From: CAIWHR01 sp963709525
Lineage (GTDB): Bacteria; Pseudomonadota; Gammaproteobacteria; Burkholderiales; Casimicrobiaceae
Assembly: GCA_963709525.1 (NCBI GenBank)
Contig: CAVPXB010000028.1
Coordinates: 1-64,000, forward strand
Reading direction: 5' to 3'
DNA length: 64,000 nucleotides
Every line of letters starts with the position of its first letter. Position 1 is the first letter of the stretch. The position numbers and the translations under genes were made by a program. Under the pieces are notes generated by a model. It was not told the origin of the DNA. It did not search any database and saw nothing but the letters and a program-made list of their open reading frames with translations. This document shows, in pieces, positions 16,810 through 29,099 of the stretch.

Positions 16810-19142
16810 ATGCTCAATATCGAAATCGACGGCAAGCGGGTCTCCGTGGAGCACGGCAGCACGGTCATGGAGGCCGCGCACCAGCTCGGCATCTACGTGC
16901 CGCATTTCTGCTATCACAAGAAGCTGTCGATCGCCGCCAACTGCCGGATGTGCCTGGTACAGGTCGAGAAGGCGCCCAAGCCGCTGCCCGCCTGCGCCAC
17001 ACCCGTCACCGACGGCATGAAGGTCTGGACGCGCTCCGAGCAGGCGGTGAAGGCGCAGCAGGGGGTGATGGAGTTCCTGCTGATCAACCACCCGCTCGAC
17101 TGCCCGATCTGCGACCAGGGCGGCGAGTGCCAGCTGCAGGATCTCGCCGTCGGCTACGGCGGGTCCGCATCGCGCTACCAGGAAGCCAAGCGCGTCGTGC
17201 TGCACAAGGACATCGGTCCGCTGGTGTCGGCCGAGGAGATGAGCCGCTGCATCCAGTGCACGCGCTGCGTGCGCTTCGGCCAGGAGATCGCCGGCACGAT
17301 GGAGCTGGGCATGATCGGCCGCGGCGAGCATTCGGAGATCGTCGCCTTCGTCGGCCGCAGCGTCGACTCCGAGCTCTCGGGCAACATGATCGACCTCTGC
17401 CCGGTGGGCGCGCTGACGTCGAGGCCGTTCCGCTATTCGGCGCGCACCTGGGAACTGTCGCGGCGCAAGTCGATCGCGCCCCATGATTCGCTCGGCAGCA
17501 ACCTCGTCGTCCAGGTCAAGGGCGATCGCGTGCTGCGCGTGCTGCCGCTCGAGAACGAGGCGGTGAACGAGTGCTGGATCTCGGACAAGGACCGCTTTTC
17601 CTACGAGGCGCTGAACGGACCGGAGCGGCTGGCCGCACCGATGATCAAGCAGGGCGGAGTCTGGAAAACCGTCGATTGGCAGACCGCGCTCGAATTCGTG
17701 GCACGCCGGCTCGCGGACGTCACCAGGAAGCACGGCGGCGCTGCGCTGGGCACGCTCGTGTCGGCGCACTCGACGCTCGAAGAAATGGCGCTGGCGGCAC
17801 GGTTCACGCGCGCGCTCGGCTCCGACAACATCGACTTCCGGCTGCGGCAAACCGACTTTCGCGGCGACGGGCAGGGCGGCGGCATTCCCTGGCTCGGAAT
17901 GCCCGTGGCCGAATTGAGCGCTCTGGACCGGGTGCTGGTCGTCGGCAGTTTCCTGCGCAAGGACCATCCCTTGCTCGCACAGCGACTGCGGCAGGCTGCG
18001 CGCAAGGGCGCGCAGATCTGCGTTGTTCATTCGGTCGCCGATGATTCGCTGGTCGCCCTCCGCCACTCGCTGGTCGCGGCGCCATCGCTGATGCCGCTGG
18101 CGCTGGCAAAGATCGTCGTTGCCGCCGCCCGTGGCGCGGGCCAACCGGTTCCACCGCCCTTGGCCGGCATCGAAGCCGGCGCGGCCGCGGAGGCCATCGC
18201 TGCCAGCCTCGTGTCGTCGGGGCAGCGCAGGGCCATCTTCCTCGGCAACCTCGCGCTGCAGCACGGCGAAGCTTCGCAACTCCTGGCGCTCGCGCAGGAA
18301 CTCGCCCGCATCACCGGCGCGACGCTCGGCTGTTTCATGGAAGCCGCCAACAGCGTAGGCGGCCACGCGGTCGCTGCGCTGCCACAGGCCGGGGGGCGGA
18401 ACGCGCAGGCGATGGCCGACATCCGCGCCAGGGCTATCTGTTGCTGGGGGTCGAGCCCGAATTCGATTGCGCCAATCCGGTCGCGGCGCGCGCTGCGCTC
18501 GATCATGCCGAATTCGTCGTCGTGATGTCGCCCTTCGCCCACGGCCAGCATTACGCCGACGCGTTGCTGCCGGTGAGCCCGTTCACCGAGACCGCCGGAT
18601 CCTTCGTCAATTGCGAAGGGCGGCTGCAGTCGTTCAACGGCGTGGTCAAGCCGCTCGGCGAAACGCGTCCGGCGTGGAAAGTGCTGCGCGCGCTGGGCTC
18701 GCTGCTCGCGCTCCCGGATTTCGGTTTCGATTCGATCGAGGAGCTTCGCGCCGCGCTGTTGCCGAGCGCCGACGCGATTCGCGCACGACTTTCCAATGTC
18801 GCCCGCGTCGCGTTGGAAGCACCCTCGAACATCGCGTCCGGCATCGAGCGCGTGGCCGACGTGCCGATACACTTCGCCGATCCGCTGGTCCGGCGCGCGC
18901 CGTCGCTGCAGCGGACCGTGGATGCAATGCCGCCGCGGGCGCGGATGAACGCGGCCACCCTGCAGCGACTCGGCGTCATCGAAGGCGCGCAGGTGAAGAT
19001 CCGCCAGGGCACCGGCGAGGCGATGCTGACGGCGGTCCGCGACGAAGCGGTGGCGGCGGGTGTCGTGCGCATCGCCGCCGCGCACGCGTCGACCTGCGGG
19101 CTCGCGGGCCTGTCCGGGCCCATCGGCGTGGAACGGGCATGA
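16810..19142 (+). CDS. nuoG: NADH-quinone oxidoreductase subunit G (frame break near 18432)
   Basis: The large iron-sulfur subunit, 777 residues after correction. The N-terminal [2Fe-2S] ligands are in YVPHFCYHKKLSIAANCRMC, a His/Cys-ligated cluster follows (HPLDCPICDQGGECQLQD), then CIQCTRCVRFGQE, then a molybdopterin-oxidoreductase-like C-terminal domain. At about 18432 the frame breaks in MADIRAR; the next frame continues GYLLLGVEPEFDCANPVAAR through to TGA 19140-19142. One missing G explains it. The gene is otherwise collinear with the family. Confidence 0.95.
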
Positions 19143-19146
19143 AACG

Positions 19147-19223
19147 ACCCCCACGCTCACTAAGTTCGCTGCCCCCTAAGGGGGCGCAGTCAGCACCCTT
19201 CGGGCGGCCGGGCGGGTGCTGAC
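19147..19223. repeat. REP-like spacer with hairpin abutting the nuoH start
   Basis: It contains GCCCCC-TA-AGGGGGC and a perfect 10-bp stem GTCAGCACCC (19189-19198) with GGGTGCTGAC (19214-19223) around a GC-rich loop. The stem ends on the base before the nuoH GTG at 19224, so the ribosome entry region lies inside the hairpin. It is similar in layout to the nuoD-nuoE spacer. Confidence 0.72.
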
Positions 19224-20284
19224 GTGAACGCACTGCTCGCTCCCATCGCCGACCTGTTCGGACCCGCGTGGCCGGTGATCTCCACGCTCGCCAAGATCGT
19301 CGTCGTCACGGTGCCGCTGATCCTGGGTGTCGCGTACATGACGTATGCCGAACGCAAGATCATCGGCTGGATGCAGGTCCGCATCGGCCCCAACCGGGTC
19401 GGTCCGCTGGGTCTGCTGCAGCCGTTTGCCGACGTCTTCAAGCTGATCTTCAAGGAGATCGTCGTCCCGACCGGCGCGAACCGGCATCTCTTCTTCATCG
19501 CGCCGATGCTGGCGCTGGGGCCCGCGCTGGCCGCCTGGGCGGTGGTGCCGTTCGCCGACGGCCTGGTCGTGGCCGACATCAACGCCGGACTGCTCTACGT
19601 GCTGGCGATGAGTTCGGTCGGCGTCTACGGGATCATCCTTGCCGGCTGGGCGTCCAACTCCAAGTACGCGTTCCTGGGCTGCCTGCGCTCGGCGGCGCAG
19701 ATCGTGTCCTACGAAATCGCGATGGGGTTTGCGCTGGTGGGCGTGCTGATGTGCGCCAGCAGCCTCAACCTCTCCGACATCGTGCGCGGCCAGGAAGGCG
19801 GACTCGCCAACTGGTATTTCATCCGCTCTTCCCGCTCTTCGTCGTCTACTTCATTTCCGGCGTCGCCGAAACCAACCGCCATCCCTTCGACGTGGCGGAG
19901 GGCGAGTCCGAGATCGTCGCCGGGTTCCACGTCGAGTACTCCGGCGTCACTTTCGCGCTGTTCTTCCTCGCCGAATACATGAACATGATCCTGATCGCGG
20001 CGCTGACGTCGATCATGTTCCTGGGGGGCTGGCTGTCGCCGTGGCCGTTGCTCAACAGTTCGACGATCATGGGCGCAGCACCCTTCGGCGATGGTTTGCC
20101 GTGGCTGCTGGCCAAGATGGCGTTCGTGCTGCTGATCTTTCTCTGGATTCGGGCGACCTTTCCGCGCTACCGCTACGACCAGATCATGCGCCTGGGCTGG
20201 AAGGTGTTCATTCCGGTCACGCTGGTGTGGATCGTGTTCGTCGCGACCATGATGCAGACGCGCTTTGCGCCATTGTTCCATTGA
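19224..20284 (+). CDS. nuoH: NADH-quinone oxidoreductase subunit H (frame break near 19824)
   Basis: A 353-residue (corrected) membrane subunit linking the quinone site to the proton-pumping arm. The conserved MTYAERKIIGWMQVRIGPNR and PFADVFKLIFKE are present. The frame breaks after NWYFI near 19824; one missing C restores PLFPLFVVYFISGVAETNRH, then PFDVAEGESEIVAGFHVEY, all highly conserved. The start is GTG 19224, matching MNALLAPIADLFGPAWPV, with no clear Shine-Dalgarno site because a hairpin precedes it. Confidence 0.94.
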
Positions 20285-20286
20285 GG

Positions 20287-20787
20287 ATGACGACGATGCT
20301 CGACCGCGTCAAGAATCTCCTCAATACCTGGCTGCTGCTCGAGTTGTTCCGGGGGTTGCGCCTCACCGGCAGGCACCTGTTCGCGCGCAAGATCACCGTC
20401 CAGTTTCCCGAGGAGAAGACTCCGCAGAGCCCGCGTTTCCGCGGCCTGCACGCGTTGCGGCGCTATCCCAACGGCGAGGAGCGTTGCATCGCCTGCAAGC
20501 TGTGCGAGGCCGTATGCCCGGCGCTCGCCATCACCATCGAATCCGAGCAGCGCGCCGACGGCAGCCGGCGCACGACCCGCTACGACATCGATCTCACCAA
20601 GTGCATCTATTGCGGATTCTGCGAGGAAAGCTGTCCCGTCGACTCGATCGTCGAGACGCGAATCCTCGAATACCACGGCGAGAAGCGCGGCGATCTCTAC
20701 TACACCAAGGAGATGCTGCTCGCGGTAGGCGACCGCTACGAAGAGCAGATCGCGAAGGACCGCGCGACCGACGCGCGGTTCCGCTAG
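20287..20787 (+). CDS. nuoI: NADH-quinone oxidoreductase subunit I
   Basis: A 166-residue subunit with two [4Fe-4S] clusters (N6a, N6b). The motifs are CIACKLCEAVCPALAITI and CIYCGFCEESCPVDSIVET. An amphipathic N-terminal segment precedes RLTGRHLFARKITVQFPEEK. ATG 20287 (MTTMLDRVKNLL) or ATG 20296 could be the start. It follows nuoH by two bases. Confidence 0.97.
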   Translation: MTTMLDRVKNLLNTWLLLELFRGLRLTGRHLFARKITVQFPEEKTPQSPRFRGLHALRRYPNGEERCIACKLCEAVCPALAITIESEQRADGSRRTTRYDIDLTKCIYCGFCEESCPVDSIVETRILEYHGEKRGDLYYTKEMLLAVGDRYEEQIAKDRATDARFR

Positions 20788-20803
20788 CGCTCCCGACGAT
20801 CCC

Positions 20804-21407
20804 ATGAGCTTCCCGACATTTCTCTTCTACGCCTTCTCCGCGATCCTCGTGTTCGCGGCGCTGCGCGTGGTCACCGCGCGCAACCCGGTTCACGCGGCGC
20901 TGTGGCTGGTGCTGGCCTTCTTCACCGCGGCGGAGCACTGGTTGATGCTGAATGCCGAGTTCCTCGCCATCGCGCTGGTGCTGGTCTACGTCGGCGCGGT
21001 GATGGTGCTGTTCCTGTTCGTGGTGATGATGCTCGACGTCAATTTCGACAATCTGCGTGACCAATTCAGGAGCTACATCCCGTTTGCGGTGGCCATTGGC
21101 GCTCTCGTTCTGATCGAGATGGCGCTGGTGCTCCTCGGCAGTGCGCTGCGTCCCGCTGCGGGCGGCGGCGGCGGGGGGGCTGGGGGAAGCAACACCCGGG
21201 CGCTGGGTCTGCTGCTCTACACCGACTACGTCTACGCGTTCGAGATCGCCGCGGTCGTGCTGCTCGTCGCCATCATCGCGGCGATAGCGCTTACGCCACC
21301 GGCAGCGACGGGCGACCAAATACCAGGACCCCGGCGAGCAGGTGAAGGTTCGGGCGCGGGACCGGCTGCGCATATTGAAGGTTCCCGCCGAGAAACGGGA
21401 TCGTTGA
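20804..21407 (+). CDS. nuoJ: NADH-quinone oxidoreductase subunit J (frame break near 21290)
   Basis: A membrane subunit with five helices; it starts MSFPTFLFYAFSAILVFAAL and contains LVLVYVGAVMVLFLFVVMML. A glycine-rich extramembrane loop (GGGGGGAGGSN) is encoded by a long G tract at about 21171-21186. Near 21290 one extra base throws the frame. The next frame ends RRATKYQDPGEQVKVRARD, then PAEKRDR at TGA 21405-21407, matching the family tail and giving 200 residues. Without correction the gene appears to run to 21451 with an unrelated tail. Confidence 0.92.
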
Positions 21408-21482
21408 CGGGCGGCTTTCCGCGCATGGGCCGCGCCGGGAAACGGAACTGAAGCGGCGGGAACGGCAAGCAGGGAGATTTTC

Positions 21483-21803
21483 GTGACATTGGCAACCGCA
21501 CCGACGCTGTCGCACTACCTCGTGCTCGGGGCGATCCTGTTCGCCATCGCGATGGCGGGAATCTTCCTCAACCGCAAGAACGTCATCATCCTGCTGATGG
21601 CGATCGAACTGATGCTGCTCGCCGTCAACATGAACTTCATCGCCTTCTCGTCGTTCATGGACGACATGGCGGGGCAGGTGTTCGTGTTCTTCATCCTGAC
21701 CGTGGCGGCCGCCGAGTCGGCGATCGGGCTGGCGATACTGGTGCTGCTGTTCCGCAATGTGGGTTCGATCGACGTCGAGGACCTGGACCGGCTGAAGGGC
21801 TGA
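21483..21803 (+). CDS. nuoK: NADH-quinone oxidoreductase subunit K
   Basis: A 106-residue, three-helix membrane subunit (MrpC homologue). The conserved helices are ILFAIAMAGIFLNRKNVIIL, then LMAIELMLLAVNMNF and VFVFFILTVAAAESAIGLAI, with the proton-path glutamates in IELML and AAESA. The start is GTG 21483, preceded by a good ribosome-binding site (gcagggag). Confidence 0.97.
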   Translation: MTLATAPTLSHYLVLGAILFAIAMAGIFLNRKNVIILLMAIELMLLAVNMNFIAFSSFMDDMAGQVFVFFILTVAAAESAIGLAILVLLFRNVGSIDVEDLDRLKG

Positions 21804-21813
21804 GATCGACACC

Positions 21814-23850
<2,037 letters not shown>

Positions 23851-23879
23851 CCGCGGTCCGCCCTCCAGGAATCCAAGCC

Positions 23880-25350
23880 ATGCCGTATCTCTCCCTCGCC
23901 ATCTGGATTCCGATCGCCGCCGGTTTCGCGGTGCTGGCCAACGGCCGCGACCGCGACGCCGGCACGGCGCGCTGGATCGCGCTGATCGGTGCGCTGGCGG
24001 GATTCCTGGTGACCTTGCCGCTGTGGGTCCACTTCGATCCCGGCACGTCCGACATGCAGTTCGTCGAGAGCGCGCGAGTGGATTCCGCGCTTCGACGTGC
24101 GTTACCTGCTGGGGGTGGACGGCATCTCGATGCTGTTCGTGCTGCTGAACAGCCTGATGACGCTGCTGGTCGTCTGGGCGGGGTGGGAAGCGATCCAGAA
24201 GCGCGTGGCGCAGTACATGGCCGCATTCCTGATCATGTCGGGGCTCATCAACGGTTCCTTCGTGGCGCTCGACGGCGTTCTGTTCTACGTCTTTTTCGAG
24301 GCCTTGCTGATCCCGATGTACCTCATCATCGGCATCTGGGGCGGGCCGAACCGCGTCTACGCGGCGGTCAAGTTCTTCCTCTACACGCTGCTCGGTTCGC
24401 TGCTGATGCTGGTGGCGCTGATCTACCTGTACCGGGTCTCGGAGTCGTTCTCCATCCTCGACTGGTACCACGTCCCGCTGTCGCTGAAGACGCAGCTGCT
24501 GCTCTTCGTCGCCTTCTTCCTGGCCTTCGCGGTCAAGGTGCCGATGTGGCCGGTGCACACCTGGCTGCCCGACGCGCACGTCGAGGCGCCGACCGGCGGC
24601 TCGGTGATCCTCGCCGCGATCACGCTGAAGATCGGCGCCTACGGCTTCGTCCGCTTCATCCTGCCGATCCTGCCCGACGCTTCGCGCTATCTCTCCGGCT
24701 TCGTCATCACGCTGTCGCTGATTGCCGTGGTCTACATCGGCTTCGTCGCGCTGGCGCAAGGCGACATGAAGAAGCTGATTGCCTACTCGTCGATTTCGCA
24801 CATGGGCTTTGTCACCCTGGGTTTCTTCCTGTTCAGCCAGCTGGGGGCCGAGGGCGCGCTGGTGCAGATGATCTCGCACGGCTTCGTGTCGGCGGCGATG
24901 TTCCTGTGCGTGGGGGTGATGTACGACCGCATGCACAGCCGGGAGATCGCCGACTACGGCGGCGTCGTCAACACCATGCCGAAGTTCGCCGCGTTCATGG
25001 TGCTGTTCGCGATGGCCAACGCCGGGCTGCCGGCGACGTCGGGCTTCGTCGGCGAGTTCCTGGTGATCCTGGCGGCCGTGAAGGTCAATTTCTGGCTGGG
25101 CTTCCTCGCGGCGACGACGCTGATCCTCGGCGCTGCCTACACGCTGTGGATGTTGAAGCGCGTGATCTTCGGCGCCGTTTCCAACGACAACGTTCGCGGC
25201 CTCGTTGATCTGAATCGCCGCGAGTTCTGGTTGCTGGCCCTGCTCGCGGTGCTGGTGATCGCCCTGGGCGTCTATCCCAAGCCCTTCGTCGACGTGATGC
25301 ACGCCTCCGTCGCCGACCTCATCGCCCACGTGGCCAAGAGCAAGCTCTAG
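23880..25350 (+). CDS. nuoM: NADH-quinone oxidoreductase subunit M (frame break near 24075)
   Basis: A 489-residue (corrected) antiporter-like subunit. It starts at ATG 23880 (MPYLSLAIWIPIAAGFAVLA). After QFVESA one extra base near 24075 shifts the frame; the rest reads EWIPRFDVRYLLGVDGISML onward. Conserved channel residues lie in FEALLIPMYLIIGIWGG and KVPMWPVHTWLPDAHVEAPT. It ends IAHVAKSKL at TAG. A start inside the second frame would remove the first two helices and is unlikely. Confidence 0.94.
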
Positions 25351-25364
25351 CGGCGCTGGACACC

Positions 25365-26807
25365 ATGACCTTCTCCCTGCTGCCCGTCCTTCCCGAAATC
25401 GTCCTGCTGGCCGCCGCCTGCGGCATCCTGCTGCTCGATCTGTTCCTGCCCCGGTCGCAGCGGCACTGGAGCTTCTGGCTCACGCAGGCGACGCTGCTCT
25501 GCTGCGCGTGGATCACCGTGGCGACGGCGCAGCTGGATCCGGTGCATGCCTTCAACGGCCTGGTGATCGACGATATGCTGGCCGACTTCCTGGAGCTGAT
25601 CGCGACCATTGCGGTGTCGCTGATGCTGTTCTATTCCCGCAGTTACCTCGCCGCGCGCGGCCTTTTCAGCGGCGAGACACTGGTGCTGACGCTGTTCGCC
25701 CTGCTGGGGATGATGGTGATGATCTCCGCCGGCAGCTTTCTCACCCTCTATCTTGGCCTCGAGCTCCTCGCGCTCTGCCTGTATTCGATGGTGGCGATGC
25801 ATCGCACGTCGAGCGCAGCGTCGGAAGCCGCGATGAAGTATTTCGTGCTCGGGGCGCTGGCGTCGGGGATGCTGCTCTACGGCATGTCGATGCTCTACGG
25901 CGCCACGGGTTCGCTCGACATCCACCGCATTGCGCGGGTGATCCTGTCGGGCCGGGGCAACGGTCCGATCCTGCTGTTCGGTCTCGTGTTCGTCGTGTCG
26001 GGCATCGCCTTCAAGCTGGGGGTCGTCCCCTACCACATGTGGGTGCCCGACGTGTATCACGGTGCGCCGACCTCGGTCACGCTGCTCATCGGCACGGCGC
26101 CCAAGCTCGCCGCGTTCGCGTTCACGCTGCGCCTGCTGGCGGTCGCGCTCGACGGGCTCGAATTCGACTGGCAGGGGATGCTGCTCGTGCTGTCGCTCTC
26201 GTCGATGATCCTGGGCAATCTCGTCGCCATCGCGCAGACGAACATCAAGCGCATGCTGGCGTATTCGACGATCGCCAACATGGGCTTCATGCTGCTGGGG
26301 TTCCTCGCCGCCAACCTCGCCGGCTACAGCGCGGCGATGTTCTACGTGATCGTCTACGTGCTGACGACGCTCGCTTCGTTCGGAATGGTGATGTTGCTGT
26401 CGCGCGAGGGCTTCGAGGCGGACCGGATCGAGGATTTCCGGGGTCTCAACCAGCGCTCGCCCTGGTGGGCCTTCATCATGCTGCTGGTGATGTTCTCGCT
26501 GGCGGGCGTGCCGCCGACGCTGGGTTTCTACGCCAAGTTCACGGTCATCGAGGCCGCCGTCAGCGCGGGTTTCATCTGGCTCGCCGTGGCGGCCGTGCTC
26601 GCATCGCTGGTGGGCGCGTTCTACTACCTGCGCATCGTCAAGGTGATGTATTTCGAGGACGCGGTCGACAGCTCGCCTCTGGTCGCACGCGGCGATGCGC
26701 GGGCGTTGCTCTCCGCCAACGGCCTCGCGCTGCTGGTGTTCGGCGTGCTGCCGCAACCGTTGATGGGACTCTGCGTCGTGGCGCTTGCCCAGTCGGGTTT
26801 CCTGTGA
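25365..26807 (+). CDS. nuoN: NADH-quinone oxidoreductase subunit N
   Basis: A 480-residue antiporter-like subunit completing the nuo operon. Landmarks are SGIAFKLGVVPYHMWVPDVY, then GAPTSVTLLIGTAPKLAAFA and NIKRMLAYSTIANMGFMLLG. The gene is intact, starts 14 bases after nuoM, and ends FLPVALAQSGFL-like (VALAQSGFL). A 102-base spacer separates it from the lut cluster. Confidence 0.96.
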   Translation: MTFSLLPVLPEIVLLAAACGILLLDLFLPRSQRHWSFWLTQATLLCCAWITVATAQLDPVHAFNGLVIDDMLADFLELIATIAVSLMLFYSRSYLAARGLFSGETLVLTLFALLGMMVMISAGSFLTLYLGLELLALCLYSMVAMHRTSSAASEAAMKYFVLGALASGMLLYGMSMLYGATGSLDIHRIARVILSGRGNGPILLFGLVFVVSGIAFKLGVVPYHMWVPDVYHGAPTSVTLLIGTAPKLAAFAFTLRLLAVALDGLEFDWQGMLLVLSLSSMILGNLVAIAQTNIKRMLAYSTIANMGFMLLGFLAANLAGYSAAMFYVIVYVLTTLASFGMVMLLSREGFEADRIEDFRGLNQRSPWWAFIMLLVMFSLAGVPPTLGFYAKFTVIEAAVSAGFIWLAVAAVLASLVGAFYYLRIVKVMYFEDAVDSSPLVARGDARALLSANGLALLVFGVLPQPLMGLCVVALAQSGFL

Positions 26808-26909
26808 CTGATTGAAGCGGCGGAATCCGCGGCGCGCGCCGCGCCTTCGAGGCGCGTATCGGTTCCGGAAAGCGCCCATGGTAAAATTTTCCTTTGGAGG
26901 AGCGCCCTC

Positions 26910-27650
26910 ATGCGTGTCGGCTTTTTCGTGACCTGCCTCGTCGACCTGATGCGGCCGTCGGTCGGATTCGCGGCGATCAAGCTCCTGGAGGCGGGGGGCG
27001 CCGAGGTCCATGTCCCGCCGTCGCAGACCTGCTGCGGGCAGCCTGCCTACAACTCCGGCGATCGCGAAGACGCCAAGGCGCTGGCGGAGAAGGTGCTGGC
27101 CGAGTTCGAGGGCTGCGATTACCTCGTGACGCCCTCGGGTTCGTGCGGGGGCATGATCCGCACGCACTACGGGGATCTTCTGGGCGACGATCCGGCGCTG
27201 GCGGCGAGGGCGCAGGCGCTGGCCGATCGCACCTATGAGCTCACCGATTTCCTGGTCCGGGTGCTGAAGATCGACAACGTGCCGGGCCGCTTCGACGGCA
27301 CGGTCACCTACCACGACTCGTGTGCGGGCCTGCGCGAAATGAACGTGAAGACCCAGCCGCGCGAACTGCTCGCCAAAGTGCCGGGCTTGACGCTCAGGGA
27401 AATGGCGGAGTCCGAGACCTGCTGCGGTTTCGGCGGCACCTTTTCGATCAAGTACGGCGAGATCTCGGCCCGGCTGGCGGACAAGAAGTGCGAGCACATC
27501 GCCGCCAATGGCGCCGGGACCGTGGTGATGGGGGACGTGGGCTGCCTGCTCAACATCGAGGGGCGAATGCGCCGGCGCGGCGACGGCACGACGCGGTTCC
27601 TGCACGTCGCCGAAGTGCTGGCCGGCGAAGTGCCCTCCGGGCAGAAGTAG
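26910..27650 (+). CDS. lutA: Lactate utilisation iron-sulfur protein LutA
   Basis: A 246-residue protein with two cysteine-rich CCG domains (heterodisulfide-reductase type): TCCGQPAYNSGD near residue 38 and SETCCGFGGTFSIKYGEISA near residue 170, plus DSCAGLREM. LutA, LutB and LutC together oxidise L-lactate to pyruvate and pass electrons to the respiratory chain. The start ATG 26910 has a strong ribosome-binding site (ggaggagcg). A TAAAAT at 26882 may be a -10 element without a clear -35. Placement directly after complex I suits a respiratory role. Confidence 0.92.
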   Translation: MRVGFFVTCLVDLMRPSVGFAAIKLLEAGGAEVHVPPSQTCCGQPAYNSGDREDAKALAEKVLAEFEGCDYLVTPSGSCGGMIRTHYGDLLGDDPALAARAQALADRTYELTDFLVRVLKIDNVPGRFDGTVTYHDSCAGLREMNVKTQPRELLAKVPGLTLREMAESETCCGFGGTFSIKYGEISARLADKKCEHIAANGAGTVVMGDVGCLLNIEGRMRRRGDGTTRFLHVAEVLAGEVPSGQK

Positions 27651-27689
27651 CGGCAAGCGCGCGACGGCACACGATCGGAGCCTCTTTCG

Positions 27690-29099
27690 ATGCAAGTAAC
27701 CTCGATGCACTTCAAGGAAACCGCGCACATCAAGATGAACGATGCGCGGTTGCAGGGCAACATCGCCCGGCTCAAGGGAAAGTTCGTCAGCGCGCGTCTG
27801 AATTCGCTCAGCGAGCTCGACGATTTCGAGGCGACGCGCGACGCGGGCAAGGCCATCCGCGATCGGGCGCTGGACGACCTCGACGTGTGGCTGGAGATCT
27901 TCGAGAAGAACGCGACCGCCCGCGGCGCGACGGTGCTTTACGCCCAGAGCCACGCCGACGTGAACGCGCTGGTGCTCGAGATCGCCGCGCGACACGCGGT
28001 GAAGAAGATCGTCAAGGTGAAGTCGATGGTCTCGGAGGAGTCGGCGCTCGATCACGCGATCGAGGGCGCGGGACTGAAGGTGGTCGAGACCGATCTCGGC
28101 GAATACATCCTGCAGATCAACGACTACGAGGCCCCGTCGCATATCGTGGGCCCGGTGCTGCACAAGAACAAGGACGAGATCGCCGACCTCTTCGCCCGGG
28201 TGCATGGCACGCCGCGCAAGGACGACGCGGAGGCGCTCTGCCTCGAGGCGCGGCACATGCTGCGGCAGCACTACCTGACGGCCGACATGTGCATCTCCGG
28301 CGGCAATTTCTTCGTCGCCGAAACCGGGTCGGTGGTTCTGGTCACCAACGAGGGCAACGCGACGCTGTCGACGACGCTGCCGAAGGTGCATGTGGCCATC
28401 TCCGGGATCGAGAAGATCGCGCCCACGCTCGAGGACGTGGCCACGCTGCTGCGCCTGCTGCCCCGGTCCGCCACAGGGCAGTCGCTGTCCAACTACCTCG
28501 ACGTCCTGACCGGACCCAAGGGCGCCGGCGAGCATCACGGCGCCGAGCACATGTATTTCATCCTCATCGACAGCGGGCGCGTCGACATCCTCGGCAGCGA
28601 AGTGCGCGCTGCGCTGCGCTGCATCCGCTGCGGCGCCTGCATGAACCACTGCCCGGTCTACCAGAGCGTCGGCGGCCATTCCTATGGCTGGGTCTATGCC
28701 GGTCCCATCGGCTCGATCCTGACGCCGATGTACGTCGGCCTCGACAAGGCGCAGGACCTGCCGGCGGCGTCGACGCTGTGCAACCACTGCGGATCGGTGT
28801 GCCCGGTGAAGATCCCGATTCCCGATCTGCTGCGCAAGCTGCGCGAAAAGGCGTACGCGACCGGGCTGCGACCGTGGTACGAGCGTGCGGGTCTGAAGGC
28901 ATGGTCGTTCTTCGCGCGCCGACCGGCGCTCTATGCGCTGGCCACGCGCGTCGGCGTTCGGGTGATGAAATTCCTGGGGGGACGCGAAGGGTGGTTCCAT
29001 CGCCTGCCCATCGGCGCGGGGTGGACCGAGGGACGCGATCTGGCGGCGCCTCCGGGGAGGACGTTCCGCGAACTCTACCGCCAGCGGACTTCGCGATGA
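27690..29099 (+). CDS. lutB: Lactate utilisation iron-sulfur protein LutB
   Basis: A 469-residue protein of the LutB/LldF family: an N-terminal LUD domain (FEKNATARGATVLYAQSHAD onward) followed by two [4Fe-4S] motifs, CIRCGACMNHCPVYQSVGGH and CNHCGSVCPVKIPIPDLL. The C-terminal region ends in an LRRxx-rich tail. Its stop overlaps the aminotransferase start (ATGA), so an unexpected gene is coupled directly inside the lut operon. Confidence 0.93.
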   Translation: MQVTSMHFKETAHIKMNDARLQGNIARLKGKFVSARLNSLSELDDFEATRDAGKAIRDRALDDLDVWLEIFEKNATARGATVLYAQSHADVNALVLEIAARHAVKKIVKVKSMVSEESALDHAIEGAGLKVVETDLGEYILQINDYEAPSHIVGPVLHKNKDEIADLFARVHGTPRKDDAEALCLEARHMLRQHYLTADMCISGGNFFVAETGSVVLVTNEGNATLSTTLPKVHVAISGIEKIAPTLEDVATLLRLLPRSATGQSLSNYLDVLTGPKGAGEHHGAEHMYFILIDSGRVDILGSEVRAALRCIRCGACMNHCPVYQSVGGHSYGWVYAGPIGSILTPMYVGLDKAQDLPAASTLCNHCGSVCPVKIPIPDLLRKLREKAYATGLRPWYERAGLKAWSFFARRPALYALATRVGVRVMKFLGGREGWFHRLPIGAGWTEGRDLAAPPGRTFRELYRQRTSR

